DNA from: Balneolaceae bacterium
Lineage (GTDB): Bacteria; Bacteroidota; Rhodothermia; Balneolales; Balneolaceae
Direction of reading: 5' to 3'
DNA length: 64,000 bases
Assembly (NCBI GenBank): GCA_034521495.1
Contig: JAXHMK010000011.1
Coordinates: forward strand, 1-64,000
This document shows positions 54,827-64,000 of this stretch, piece by piece (the first letter of the stretch is position 1; each line of letters begins with the position of its first letter). The notes beneath the pieces are model-generated. The model saw only the letters and a list, made by a program, of their open reading frames with translations. It made no database searches and had not been told where the DNA came from. A program made the position numbers and the translations under genes.

Positions 54827-56920
54827 ATGCGGCGTTTTTTATTCTGTTTGATCCTTCTTCTTGGTTTTATATCCCAGGATGTTTTTTCTCAAAATGTCCC
54901 AACTGATCTCACCCTCAAAAAAATCTTTCTCGAACCGATGATTCCGGGTATCCGGCCTGAATTCGATTTCGTTTCGGGAGATCAATCCAAAATCTTTTTT
55001 GAGTGGAATGATTCATCCTACTACGAAACCAGTTTATATTCAGTGGATTGGAACGGCAACAATCTTAAAGATGTGGACGATGAAGAAGTTTATGAGCCCG
55101 TCCATTCACCTGATGGATCAAAAATAGCCTATACAAAAGATGATGACATTTATGTTGCAAATGTGGATGGATCAAATGAAGAACTCATCGTACAATCGCT
55201 GGAGGATGAATCGGAATTAAACTGGTCACCCGACAGCCAGAAACTTGCGTTTGTTATGGACGGTAATGTGTGGGTTACAAATGTAAATTCACCGGCCATT
55301 CAGCAGATCACAAAGAAGGAAAACGAAGCCCCAAATTTTTCAATTTACGAGTGGGCCGGGAATGATCAGTTGATTGTTGGTCAGGCTGATTATTCAGATA
55401 CCCGAACCCTTTATTTCCCCGAATATGTTGATAAATTTGTTGAACCGGGTGAAGAGCAGCGTGGAATCCCTGAGGTATCCATTTTCGTAGCTTCGTTTGA
55501 TACAACGGCCCTTGACACACTCGTCACCGGCAAGCATTGGTCGTCCGTCAGTACATCTCACAACGGTCGATATGTAGGCATCGACTGGGCAGATCCGCCG
55601 CTGAAACATCGCAAGATTTTCGTTCACGATCTTCAGGAACGTTCAAAAACCATTGTATTTGAGGATTCAACCGACGGCTGGATTAGCGAACGGGAACGAG
55701 ATATGCAATTTGCGCCGGAAGGCGATCAGCTTTTCTTTTTGTCTGAGCAGGATGGCTGGAATCACATCTACACGGTACATGCAGACGGATCAAACCTCAC
55801 ACAACATACCTCTGGTGATTATTATGTACCCTGGGCAAGCTGGGTTGATGAGGAAACGATCCTATTTGCGAGCAATGAAGAAGATTATGGCGTCCGCCAG
55901 ATCTACAGCTTAGATGTTGATGACAACGATGTTGAACAACTGACCGAAGAAACCGCCTACCGCTATCAATTTGAACTCACGCCAGACCGATCTAACCTGA
56001 TTTATGCCAAAACATTCTTCAACCGTCCGTACGATCTGTATCGGCTCAACCTGGAAAATCCTGATGAAGAGATCCAACTGACAAATTCAGTCCCCGACAG
56101 TTTTTATGATTACGACTGGCAGCGTGAGGAGTATGTTCGGTTTACGGGCCGTGATGGAGAGACAGAAATTTCGGCTTCACTTCTCTATCCCCAAGATTAT
56201 GATGAGAGTCAGGAGTATCCGGTTGTTGTTTTTGTTCACGGTGCAGGATCGCTTCAAAATGTGTATCAAGGCTGGTCGCAGAACTATTGGCGCGAGTATA
56301 TGTTCAACCAGTTGCTGAACAAGCATGGGTACATTGTACTGGAAGTGGATTATCGGCACAGCCTGGGGTATGGGCGCGATTTTCGCGAAGATGTAACCAA
56401 CTGGATGGGCAAGTATGAAACGCACGATATCGTAGACGGGCTCGATTGGGCTGAGGAGCACACCAATGGAGCGTTAGATCTGGACAGAGTTGGAATTTAT
56501 GGCGGCAGCTACGGCGGATTTATGGCGCTCTATGCTCTCACCGCTGCCCCCGAACGATTTGATGCCGGAGCCGCACTCCGTAAAGTAACCAATTGGAGAA
56601 ATTACTACTATGCCAATCCCTGGTACACGCTTCCGCGACTGGGTGATCCCGAAGAGGTCCCTGAACACTACGACCGGAGCTCTCCCCTCACCTATGCCGA
56701 TGAATTGGAACACCCGGTTCTGCTTCTCCACGGACTGGAAGATGACAACGTTGGATTCCAGGATGCCATGCAATATGTGCAGGAACTTATAGAATCCGGG
56801 CACCAGGAGTTCGACCTGATGGTCTACCCCAACGAAGCACACAGCTTCCAGGATGCCGATTCATGGTACGATGAGTATAGAAGAATTTTTGAGTTTTTTG
56901 AGGAGGAGTTGAAGGAGTGA
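54827..56920 (+). CDS. S9-family prolyl oligopeptidase/dipeptidyl-peptidase IV-like protease
   Basis: 697 aa with a signal peptide (1-21). The beta-propeller domain (about 30-430) contains TolB-like WSPDSQKLAF repeats. The hydrolase domain has Ser near 561 in YGGSYGGFMA, Asp near 638 in HGLEDDNVGF and His near 670 in PNEAHSF. It cleaves peptides, probably in the periplasm or outside the cell. Monocistronic by position. Confidence 0.94.
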   Translation: MRRFLFCLILLLGFISQDVFSQNVPTDLTLKKIFLEPMIPGIRPEFDFVSGDQSKIFFEWNDSSYYETSLYSVDWNGNNLKDVDDEEVYEPVHSPDGSKIAYTKDDDIYVANVDGSNEELIVQSLEDESELNWSPDSQKLAFVMDGNVWVTNVNSPAIQQITKKENEAPNFSIYEWAGNDQLIVGQADYSDTRTLYFPEYVDKFVEPGEEQRGIPEVSIFVASFDTTALDTLVTGKHWSSVSTSHNGRYVGIDWADPPLKHRKIFVHDLQERSKTIVFEDSTDGWISERERDMQFAPEGDQLFFLSEQDGWNHIYTVHADGSNLTQHTSGDYYVPWASWVDEETILFASNEEDYGVRQIYSLDVDDNDVEQLTEETAYRYQFELTPDRSNLIYAKTFFNRPYDLYRLNLENPDEEIQLTNSVPDSFYDYDWQREEYVRFTGRDGETEISASLLYPQDYDESQEYPVVVFVHGAGSLQNVYQGWSQNYWREYMFNQLLNKHGYIVLEVDYRHSLGYGRDFREDVTNWMGKYETHDIVDGLDWAEEHTNGALDLDRVGIYGGSYGGFMALYALTAAPERFDAGAALRKVTNWRNYYYANPWYTLPRLGDPEEVPEHYDRSSPLTYADELEHPVLLLHGLEDDNVGFQDAMQYVQELIESGHQEFDLMVYPNEAHSFQDADSWYDEYRRIFEFFEEELKE

Positions 56921-56948
56921 AAGGGCAAAAGTGAAAAGTGAGAGGTGG

Positions 56949-56971
56949 ATGGCGCAAGCGTCCCGCTTGTG
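56949..56971. repeat. 23-bp dispersed repeat, copy B (inverted)
   Basis: Exact reverse complement of 11906-11928. It starts ATGGCGCAAGCG and lies between the S9 peptidase stop and the end of the opposite small gene, again right after a coding region. Confidence 0.8.
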
Positions 56972-56974
56972 CAC

Positions 56975-57244
56975 TCAGTCACCCTGCTTTGACGGATACT
57001 TTTCGTTAAGAATCCAAACACTTTCAGAGCCTGATTCTTCAGAATCAATAATTCCCTGGTCTCTCAGGCGCTTGCCAATCCAGGTAAAATCATATTGCCA
57101 GCTCCTGAAATGTTTGCCAGAATCGTGCAATTCCTTCTTATGATTTCTCCAGGTCTGTTTTGCAACCTCCATCATAGAAGCTTTTCCACCGAGATCATGT
57201 AAAGCTTCAATTGCCCATTGATCCAGATCATTCATATCAGCCAT
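56975..57244 (-). CDS. Small winged-helix-like protein
   Basis: 89 aa. The order of helices (ALHDLGGKASMMEVAKQTW, then SWQYDFTWIGKRLRDQGIID and a short strand ESVWIL) fits a winged helix of the Mrr-N or HARE-HTH kind, here as a stand-alone domain. It could bind DNA or protein. No partner gene is visible. ATG at 57244, convergent with the S9 peptidase. Confidence 0.7.
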   Translation of the reverse strand: MADMNDLDQWAIEALHDLGGKASMMEVAKQTWRNHKKELHDSGKHFRSWQYDFTWIGKRLRDQGIIDSEESGSESVWILNEKYPSKQGD

Positions 57245-57462
57245 CGTAATTAGATTTATTTATCTCTTGCTTGAACCCAAAAAAGTACCCAACAAATTAT
57301 AACCAGTTTAAAAGATCCCTGCAAAATTCGATAAATGCTGAAGATCTGGTAAAAAATTGTAACTCAGGATCTTTGTAATTTTACTCTTCCTCTTATTCTT
57401 TATCAGTCTGATAAAAACCTTATTATTCTATTTCAAATTTTTAAACAATTGTTCAAATTCTG

Positions 57463-58521
57463 GTGAAAAAATTAATGCTCTGGATACTCAGCATCCTCAT
57501 CTTTATTGCTTTAGGAATAATGTTTTTGGGATGGTGGTTTTCCGCCCCTGTTTATAACGGACCAAACTCCGGCCATTTCAACGGAACAACTTTCGAAAAT
57601 CTCGAAGATGTTGAAGCCAAAGGTTTTATTGATCTTTTAAAATGGTCCTTTAATCGCGATGAGGGCGAATGGACAGAACTAACAGAAGAGGATGTAAGTT
57701 TCGCTGAAAAGCCCGCCTCCAGAGTTACAAATTCTCTGGCGATTACTTATGTGAATCACGCCACTTTTCTCATTCAAACCGGCGGATTGAATATCCTCAC
57801 TGATCCGGTGTGGAGTGACAGGGTAAGCCCGCTGAGTTTCGCGGGCCCCAAACGGATGCGTCCGCCCGGCTTAAAATTCGAAGATCTCCCGGAGATTGAC
57901 CTCGTACTGATCAGCCATAACCACTACGATCATCTGGACATTGAAACTCTTAAGAAACTCAATGCTCAATATGCACCCGAGTTTCATCGTACCGCTTGGG
58001 GTTGATCTTGTACTTAAATCAACAAGGCATTTCTAATACAACAGCTTCCTTGGACTGGTGGGAGGATCAGTCCGCTTCAGAATCCGTGAATAGTCACATC
58101 GGTTCCTGCTCAACACTTTTCATCACGCGGACTGTTTGACAGGAATAAAACACTTTGGTCCGGCTATGTTTTGGAGACAAATTCGGGAAATGTGTACTTC
58201 GCCGGAGATACTGGTTACGGTGCGTTCTTTCAGGAGATTGGTGAAAGGTTTGAAAACATCACCGTTGGATTAATTCCCATTGGTGCGTATAAACCTGAAT
58301 GGTTTATGAGTCCGATTCACGTCAATCCTGAAGAAGCGATCCAGATTCATAAAGATGTGAATGCAGAGATCAGTTTTGGAATGCATTTTGGTACGTTTCC
58401 ACTTGCCGATGACGGAATGGAAGAACCGGTGAATGATTTTACTAAAGCGATGAAAAAACCGGAAAATGCCGGGGTTAATTTCAAACTCTTAACGGAGGGG
58501 GATACGTTTATGCTTCAGTAG
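57463..58521 (+). pseudogene. NAPE-PLD-like metallo-beta-lactamase-fold hydrolase, broken by frameshifts
   Basis: The first frame (57463-58005) carries a membrane anchor and the metal motif SHNHYDHLD, then ends early. Homology continues in a second frame (IVPLGVDLVLKST near 57985), a third (GISNTTASLDWWEDQ near 58028), and a fourth (SVPAQHFSSRGLFDRN then TLWSGYVLETN, FAGDTGYG and GMHFGTFPLA to 58521). At least three frame changes fall within about 170 bp. Read in order it would be a normal protein of about 350 aa. Start GTG at 57463 or ATG at 57475. Confidence 0.85.
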
Positions 58522-59169
58522 ATCATTCCCATTTTAAAAGCAGAGTCTATTGTTATGCCAACTCATACCTGTCAGTTGTGTGAAGACCTGACAGCATTCC
58601 CGGTGCCCGTGTTTTTCTGGTCCCGTTTTCTCAAAGCATTTCAGACAGCAAATTATTTGACATAAAATGTAGTCAAACTGAATGTATGTATAGCTATTAA
58701 GGCGATACATTCATACAATACCAATAGTAATTTAAATTGTGGTAATGAATGTCGGCTAAAGCCACCGATTTGGTGGAGCTATCCGCGCCGGTCAGCTGAA
58801 GCATGACGGTAATTCCAAACACAGTCCTCTATTGCCAGCTTGACTTTAGTCAACTGGTTGTCAAATCTCGACTCAGCAGCTGGAGCGTTAGCCGCATGCG
58901 CCACCATTATTCATTTAACAAAACCTGCAGTAAATTGAGTCTGATATCACTTGATTTGAAAAGATGTGTTCACACGATAGGATCATCTGTAAGTATTCCA
59001 AGCTTTCCGTCTGCAACGTATCTTTTGAAAAGGATGAACATATGGCGATTTTCCGAGGCCAATGCTGTCAGATCCCCAATAGGGATCCCGTCGAGACAGT
59101 AGGTGCTGACAGATTTCGACCGACATTGCATCATTGACTTGACACTATTCTGTTTCGTAAACCGGGCGT
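58522..59169. other. 650-bp gap with palindromes and an unresolved open frame
   Basis: No confident gene. CTGTCAG/CTGACAG (about 58571-58592) and GAATGTAT/ATACATTC near 58681-58720 are palindromes. On the minus strand a frame near 58970-59165 reads STYCLDGIPIGDLTALASEN followed by HMFILFKRYVADGKLG, which is protein-like but unplaced. It may be the end of a decayed gene. A plus-strand 99-codon frame at 58803 overlaps it and is less convincing. Confidence 0.4.
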
Positions 59170-59700
59170 TCAGAACTGACGATTTTCCCCGAAAGCAATA
59201 TCAGAAAAATCACGCTTCAGTTCATTGATTGGAAATGCCTCACGAAGAATCGAATGCAGCATTTCAAGTGGAATCTCAGTTCTTTTTATTGGACTGGAGT
59301 CGCGGGAGATCCCAGGCAGTGAATGTTCAGCTATCTCATCATTCACAACCTCAACACTTACTTTGGCAATCCCGGAATCAATAATCTCAAGCCGGCGGGC
59401 TGCCTCCATTGAAATGTCAATAATTCTCTTTTTGATAAATGGTCCGCGGTCGTTAATCCGTACGATAACCGACTTCTTGTTTTTCAGATTTGTAACTCTC
59501 ACTCGCGTATCAAACGGTAATGTTGGGTGAGCGGCCGTGAGCTCATTCATATCAAAAACCTCCCCTCCGGCAGTTGTATTAGTATGCAATCCGGGGCCGT
59601 ACCAGCTTGCAAGTCCGGTTTCAGACTGCGAAAATGCCATTTTATCAAATCCAAGAAAAATAAAAGCAACTAATAAGAATCCCTTCAGATATCTATGCAT
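59170..59700 (-). CDS. rlpA: RlpA-family septal-ring lytic transglycosylase-like protein
   Basis: 176 aa with a signal peptide (1-25). The double-psi beta-barrel has GLASWYGPGLHTNTTAGGE near 29 and VRINDRGPFIKKRIIDIS near 78, with Asp and catalytic-region residues conserved. RlpA cleaves denuded glycan strands at the division site in Pseudomonas. There is no SPOR domain, so recruitment must differ. It lies opposite to the PVC-type heme lipoprotein gene. Confidence 0.9.
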   Translation of the reverse strand: MHRYLKGFLLVAFIFLGFDKMAFSQSETGLASWYGPGLHTNTTAGGEVFDMNELTAAHPTLPFDTRVRVTNLKNKKSVIVRINDRGPFIKKRIIDISMEAARRLEIIDSGIAKVSVEVVNDEIAEHSLPGISRDSSPIKRTEIPLEMLHSILREAFPINELKRDFSDIAFGENRQF

Positions 59701-59912
59701 GAGAGATTGGTATAACGGGAATACTGAGAGTCAGGTTTGTTTCATTGTTAGAGAAAATTAAGATTATCATACCTGAAAGTCATCTGGTTATTGATGATTG
59801 TCTACTGTTAACTGCTTCCTGAATCCTCTTTTGCGAATAAAAGTTTTTCATTTACATTATCGGTGTTGTCTATCAAAAATAAATAGTACCGGATAAAATT
59901 ACTTGGGTAAGT

Positions 59913-62900
59913 ATGAAGGATATACAGATATGGATGGTAATAGTTGCAATTCTCATCGCCATCCCGGGATGTTCGCAAGACGAAACACCAGATTACAGCG
60001 AACTGACCGATGAACAAAAACGAAGTGCAGAATATGCTCTCGCCGGATTAGAAACACGCGATGGACTGGAAACTACTCTTTTTGCCGCAGAAGATATGCT
60101 GGTCAATCCCACCAACATGGATGTAGATGCAGAGGGCCGCGTGTGGGTTACGGAAGGATATAACTACCGGTCGGAGCTCAACCCGGAAAATCCAATCAGA
60201 GAAGAGGGCGACCGAATTGTGATTCTGGAAGACACCGACGGCGACAGCAAGGCCGACACCAGTAAGGTATTTTACCAGGGAAACGATATTAATTCTGCAC
60301 TTGGAATTATGGTGCTGGATAACCGGGTATTTGTTTCCCGAAGTCCGCACATTTTTATTTTTACCGATACAGACGGAGATGACAAAGCCGATGAGAAAGA
60401 AGTTCTGTTTAGTGGAATTGAAGGTGTTCAGCATGATCATGGTGTTCACGCATCAATTTTTGGGCCGGATGGCAAACTCTACTTCAATATGGGGGACCAG
60501 GGCAACGTGATTAAGGATGCAGAGGGAAATATTGTCAAAGATATTTTTGGGAATGAAGTCAGAACGGATGGACATCCATTTCGAAAAGGATTGGTTTTTC
60601 GAAGCAATTTGGACGGTTCTGAATTCGAGGTCTTGGGGTACAATTTCAGAAATAATTACGAAGTCGCCCTCGATTCCTACGGCACTCTCTGGCAATCAGA
60701 CAATGACGACGATGGCAACCAAAGCGTTCGCATCAATTTTGTAATGGAGTATGGAAATTACGGCTATACCGATGAGATGACTGGTGCCGGATGGCGGGCA
60801 CGCCGAACCAATATCCCCGAGGATATTCCCTCGCGCCACTGGTATCAAAACAGCCCGGGTGTGGTTCCCAATCTGTTACATACCGGCGCGGGCTCTCCAA
60901 CCGGGATTGTTGTGTATGAAGGCGATCTGCTGCCTGAAATTTTTCAAAATGAGATGATACATGCAGATGCAGGTCCAAATATCATTCGTTCGTATCCCAC
61001 CGAAAAAGATGGTGCGGGATATACGGCCACCATTGAAAATATTCTTGAAGGCGAGAAAGACCAGTGGTTTCGTCCCTCGGATGTGACGGTGGCACCTGAC
61101 GGTTCTATCTTTGTAGCTGATTGGTACGATCCCGGAGTGGGCGGCCACCGAATGGGCGATCAGCAACGCGGACGAATTTTCCGAATTGCTCCTGAAGATG
61201 TTCCTTATGAAATTCCTGAATTTGATTTGAGTTCGCCAGAAGGTGCTGTCGAAGCATTGAAAAATCCCAACTTGAATCTGCGGGCACGTGCATGGTTAAA
61301 GCTTCACGAATGGGATGCAGAAGCGGAGGAAGTTTTGGCTGAACTTTGGGAGTCAGACAATCAACGATACCGGGCCAGGGCACTTTGGTTATTGAGCAAA
61401 CTGGAATCAAACGGAACTGAATATATTGATGAGGCACTGCAGGATGATAATGAAGATATTCGAATCACAGGATTTCGGGCTGCCCGCCAGTTGGATGTTG
61501 ATATTACTCCTTATATAGAACAGTTGTCTGATGACCCCTCGCCCCAGGTTCGGCGTGAACTTGCGATTGCCCTTCACAGAAATGACTCACCGGAAGCGGC
61601 AGAATTGTGGGCTCAACTTGCAGCACAACACGATGGTAATGATCGATGGTACCTGGAAGCCCTCGGAATTGGAGCGGCCACGCAGTGGGACTCATTTTTT
61701 GATGCATGGCTGAATGAAGTTGAAGGCAACTGGAATACGCCTGGCGGACGAGATATTATTTGGCGGTCGCGCGCAGAGGCGGCTATCCCGATGTTGAGTG
61801 AATTGATCAAAGATCCTGAGACAGAACTGGATGATAAACTCCGCTATTTCCGTGCGTTCGATTTTCATTCCTCATCAGCAAAGCAAGAGGAGTTGATCAG
61901 TCTACTACAAACGGATCTGCCCAGTCAGGATCAGATTCAATTGCTGGCACTGAATCATCTCAATTCTTCTGCATTGGAATCTCCCATCGTGAAAGAAAAA
62001 CTTGATGAGACTCTGGTAACCGTTCAGGGTACACAAGATTATCTTGACCTGGTTGAAAAGTTTGAACTGGAAACCCGTCACAACGAACTGCTCCGCCTCA
62101 TGGCTACCTACCCGGATAGCAGCCTTGGAATTCGTGCAGCAAATGTATCGCTTCAAAATAATGGGGAAGAAATGATCAAATCCGTTTTACAGGCAGATGA
62201 TACGCAGAGACAAAAAACGGTGATTGAAGTGCTTGGATATGCACAATCTTCCCGTTCACTTCAAATACTCCGCGAGTTTATGATGAATGAGGAAAACAAT
62301 CTCGAAATACGGCAAAGTGCCGTACTGGCTTTTGGCTCAGGCTGGGGCGGCGAGCAGCAGCTTTTTGAGATGGTGAACAACGACGAAATTCCGGAGCCGT
62401 TAAAATTTGCGGTTGGACAGGCACTCTCCGATTCATGGCGTGGAGATGTACAAAAAGTAGGAAATGATTTAATTGGTGAAACTGCAGCCGAAAGTGATCT
62501 GCCCCCCATTACCGAACTTGTATCCATGGAGGGCGATCCGCAAAACGGACGGGAAGTTTACGCCCGATCCTGCCAGATCTGCCACCAGGTGAATGGCGAG
62601 GGAATTAATTTTGGCCCGGCGTTAACAGAAATTGGCTCAAAACTTCCAAAAGAGGGTTTATATGATGCGATTCTGAATCCCAATGCGGGAATTAATTTTG
62701 GATATGAAGGATATATTTTGACGATGAACGACGGATCTCAAATGGCTGGAATCATCCAGAGCGAAACCGGTCCGGAACTGACTCTGCTGATGTCCGGTGG
62801 ATATACCACCACAATCAATAAATCAGAAATAGCAAGCCGGGAACAGATGGAGCAATCCCTCATGCCGGAGAACCTGCACGCGCAGATGAGTCAGCAGGAA

Positions 62901-62939
62901 TTGGTGGATCTTGTGGAATATTTAACGACTTTGGAATAG
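59913..62939 (+). CDS. PVC-type heme-binding lipoprotein/dehydrogenase with HEAT-like repeats
   Basis: 1,008 aa, lipoprotein signal to Cys20 (IAIPGC). A six-bladed propeller (about 50-430) carries NPTNMDVDAEGRVWVTEG and HDHGVHASIFGPDGKLYF. A helical HEAT-like region follows (about 440-850). The C-terminus has a c-type heme site CQICH near 887-891 and a Met-rich tail. The family is abundant in Planctomycetes and Bacteroidota and is tied to carbohydrate oxidation. Substrate unknown. A TIM-barrel sugar-isomerase-like gene follows on the same strand. Confidence 0.9.
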   Translation: MKDIQIWMVIVAILIAIPGCSQDETPDYSELTDEQKRSAEYALAGLETRDGLETTLFAAEDMLVNPTNMDVDAEGRVWVTEGYNYRSELNPENPIREEGDRIVILEDTDGDSKADTSKVFYQGNDINSALGIMVLDNRVFVSRSPHIFIFTDTDGDDKADEKEVLFSGIEGVQHDHGVHASIFGPDGKLYFNMGDQGNVIKDAEGNIVKDIFGNEVRTDGHPFRKGLVFRSNLDGSEFEVLGYNFRNNYEVALDSYGTLWQSDNDDDGNQSVRINFVMEYGNYGYTDEMTGAGWRARRTNIPEDIPSRHWYQNSPGVVPNLLHTGAGSPTGIVVYEGDLLPEIFQNEMIHADAGPNIIRSYPTEKDGAGYTATIENILEGEKDQWFRPSDVTVAPDGSIFVADWYDPGVGGHRMGDQQRGRIFRIAPEDVPYEIPEFDLSSPEGAVEALKNPNLNLRARAWLKLHEWDAEAEEVLAELWESDNQRYRARALWLLSKLESNGTEYIDEALQDDNEDIRITGFRAARQLDVDITPYIEQLSDDPSPQVRRELAIALHRNDSPEAAELWAQLAAQHDGNDRWYLEALGIGAATQWDSFFDAWLNEVEGNWNTPGGRDIIWRSRAEAAIPMLSELIKDPETELDDKLRYFRAFDFHSSSAKQEELISLLQTDLPSQDQIQLLALNHLNSSALESPIVKEKLDETLVTVQGTQDYLDLVEKFELETRHNELLRLMATYPDSSLGIRAANVSLQNNGEEMIKSVLQADDTQRQKTVIEVLGYAQSSRSLQILREFMMNEENNLEIRQSAVLAFGSGWGGEQQLFEMVNNDEIPEPLKFAVGQALSDSWRGDVQKVGNDLIGETAAESDLPPITELVSMEGDPQNGREVYARSCQICHQVNGEGINFGPALTEIGSKLPKEGLYDAILNPNAGINFGYEGYILTMNDGSQMAGIIQSETGPELTLLMSGGYTTTINKSEIASREQMEQSLMPENLHAQMSQQELVDLVEYLTTLE

Positions 62940-62943
62940 GAGG

Positions 62944-63038
62944 AAAGACTTCCGAAGTCTTTAGCACTTTTGTTAAAATCTAAATCATTTAAATTGTTAC
63001 GAAGTATTTGAGACAGATTCGAAAGACTTCGGAAGTCT
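62944..63038. repeat. Pair of related palindromes
   Basis: AAAGACTTC/GAAGTCTTT at 62944-62962 and AGACTTC/GAAGTCT at 63024-63038 are near-identical palindromes 60 bp apart, just after the heme lipoprotein stop. Together they can also fold against each other. Confidence 0.7.
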
Positions 63039-63069
63039 CCTTTACTCAGAAGTAACAGCACTTGAATAA

Positions 63070-63210
63070 TTCCCCTTCGAAGGGGAAAGTGAAATGAGCG
63101 TTTAGCGAATGAACTCGGGGTGTGTTGAATCCTGTACACATACACATGCGAAACACACCCCTGATAGCTTCGCTTAACGCTACGCTATCTATCCCCTCTC
63201 AAGAGGGGAG
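63070..63210. repeat. 141-bp nested inverted-repeat element
   Basis: The ends are the perfect palindrome TTCCCCTTCGAAGGGGAA (63070-63087) and a similar CCCCTCT/AGAGGGG unit (63192-63209). Inside, GCGTTTAGCGAA (63098-63109) is mirrored by TTCGCTTAACGC (63169-63180) and GGGGTGTGTT (63117-63126) by AACACACCCC (63152-63161). The whole can form one long hairpin. It ends about 20 bp before the next ATG. Confidence 0.8.
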
Positions 63211-63231
63211 TTAATCATAAAAAACAAAATC

Positions 63232-64000
63232 ATGACCATAACACGACGAGATGCCTTAACAAAAATTGGAGCTGCTGCCGGTTCAACTGCGCTGGCTGGA
63301 TGGCTCGGAAGCCTTGAAAATATGAACAATTCACTACCACAAGACCTGAAAGGACGAGTGAAGCACTCTGTCTGCAAATGGTGCTATAATGATATTCCGC
63401 TGGATGAATTCGCCAAAGCGGTCAGCGATTTAGGGATGCACTCTATCGAGCTAATCGGGCCCGATGAGTGGGCAACCGTACAGGAACATGGCCTGACCTG
63501 TGCCATGCCCTGGGGAGCCGGAAATGGAATTGAGGAGGGCTTTAATGATCCCGCTCTGCATGATGAACTACTGGCCAGCTATGAAGAGGTGATTCCGCAG
63601 GTAGCAGAGGCCGGATTGGACAAGATCATCTGTTTTTCCGGGAACCGAAACGGAATGGACGATGAAACCGGACTTGAAAATTGTGCAGCCGGTTTGAAGA
63701 AATTAATGAGCACTGCCGAACAGCATGGCGTTACGGTCTGCATGGAGTTACTGAATAGTAAAATCGACCATGAAGATTATATGTGTGATCGTACTCCCTG
63801 GGGCGTAGAGCTTGTGGATCGTGTTGGCTCCGATAACTTCAAACTGCTGTACGATATCTACCACATGCAGATTATGGAAGGCGATGTGATTCGCACCATT
63901 CGCGAGAATTACGAGTATATCGCTCACTATCATACCGGTGGTGTGCCCGGACGAAATGAGATTGATGATACCCAGGAACTCTATTATCCTGCCATCATCG
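63232..64000 (+). CDS. Tat-exported TIM-barrel isomerase-like protein (3' end outside window)
   Basis: 256 residues visible, with a twin-arginine signal (TRRDALTKIGAAAGSTALAG, Arg5-Arg6). The xylose-isomerase-like TIM barrel has VCMELLNSKIDHEDY and LLYDIYHMQIMEGDVI with the usual Glu, Asp and His metal ligands. The closest described enzymes are hydroxypyruvate isomerase and sugar-phosphate epimerases. Periplasmic location and the adjacent heme lipoprotein suggest sugar oxidation or isomerisation outside the cell. Confidence 0.88.
   Translation, partial: MTITRRDALTKIGAAAGSTALAGWLGSLENMNNSLPQDLKGRVKHSVCKWCYNDIPLDEFAKAVSDLGMHSIELIGPDEWATVQEHGLTCAMPWGAGNGIEEGFNDPALHDELLASYEEVIPQVAEAGLDKIICFSGNRNGMDDETGLENCAAGLKKLMSTAEQHGVTVCMELLNSKIDHEDYMCDRTPWGVELVDRVGSDNFKLLYDIYHMQIMEGDVIRTIRENYEYIAHYHTGGVPGRNEIDDTQELYYPAII

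Noticed and set aside
58803-59102. 99-codon plus-strand frame
   Set aside because: No family resemblance. The opposite strand in this interval looks more coding-like, and neither can be supported.

Overview
This window looks like chromosomal DNA of a Bacteroidota/Balneolota-type bacterium (moderate GC, about 40-45% by eye). The best guess is a marine or halophilic Balneolaceae-like organism. The reasons are an N-terminal DnaQ-type exonuclease fused to DnaE, lipoproteins of the choice-of-anchor B and PVC-type heme families, a tig-clpP-clpX run, MlaEFD, and many short palindromic intergenic repeats typical of this group. The assignment rests on gene content only.

Layout. 1-10.7 kb, minus strand: an RND efflux pump (cut by the left edge) with its membrane-fusion protein, thioredoxin, the fused exonuclease-DNA polymerase III alpha, an alpha/beta hydrolase, ThpR and acylphosphatase. 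11-17.5 kb, plus strand: OxyR, a TerC/Alx membrane protein, a small membrane protein, then a ligase-associated nuclease, a stand-alone ABC ATPase and an ATP-dependent DNA ligase. 17.5-23.8 kb: a two-domain VOC protein, a repeat-rich gap, a Gfo/Idh/MocA oxidoreductase, a graveyard of two decayed ParE-type toxin-antitoxin copies, a TPR protein, a nitrilase-family amidase and methylmalonyl-CoA epimerase. 23.9-30 kb, minus strand: ribE, ribD, a PpiD-like foldase and mlaD-mlaF-mlaE. 30.3-34.4 kb, plus strand: aroC, a small TPR protein, a LysM/RlpA-like protein, a CPBP protease and an ECF sigma factor. The sigma factor ends tail-to-tail on a histidine kinase gene.

35.8-39.3 kb, minus strand: clpX, clpP, tig and tRNA-Leu(UAG), the cytoplasmic protein-quality cluster. 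39.5-44.9 kb: cutA, an enoyl-CoA hydratase-like gene, a dead VapC-type toxin with an intact antitoxin, a Ste24-like M48 protease, and an MhqO-like dioxygenase plus MhqD-like esterase pair. 45-54.4 kb, plus strand: a CPA2 antiporter translationally coupled to a DsbA/FrnE-like protein, a diacylglycerol-kinase-like lipid kinase, an anchored LVIVD lipoprotein coupled to an aldo/keto reductase, an alpha-oxoamine synthase family enzyme and a serine-hydrolase lipoprotein. 54.8-64 kb: an S9 peptidase, a small winged-helix-like protein, a frameshifted metallo-beta-lactamase-fold pseudogene, RlpA, a large PVC-type heme lipoprotein, and a Tat-exported TIM-barrel protein cut by the right edge.

No complete insertion sequence, prophage, CRISPR array or canonical defence island is visible. 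The most notable points are: a ClpP whose catalytic Asp is replaced by Asn; the exonuclease-DnaE fusion with a degenerate PHP domain; an ABC ATPase embedded in the ligase-repair operon; two unrelated toxin-antitoxin loci in which the toxin is dead but an antitoxin reading frame survives; and several families of short inverted-repeat elements that recur within the window, including two 62-bp elements with equal 38-nt centres.
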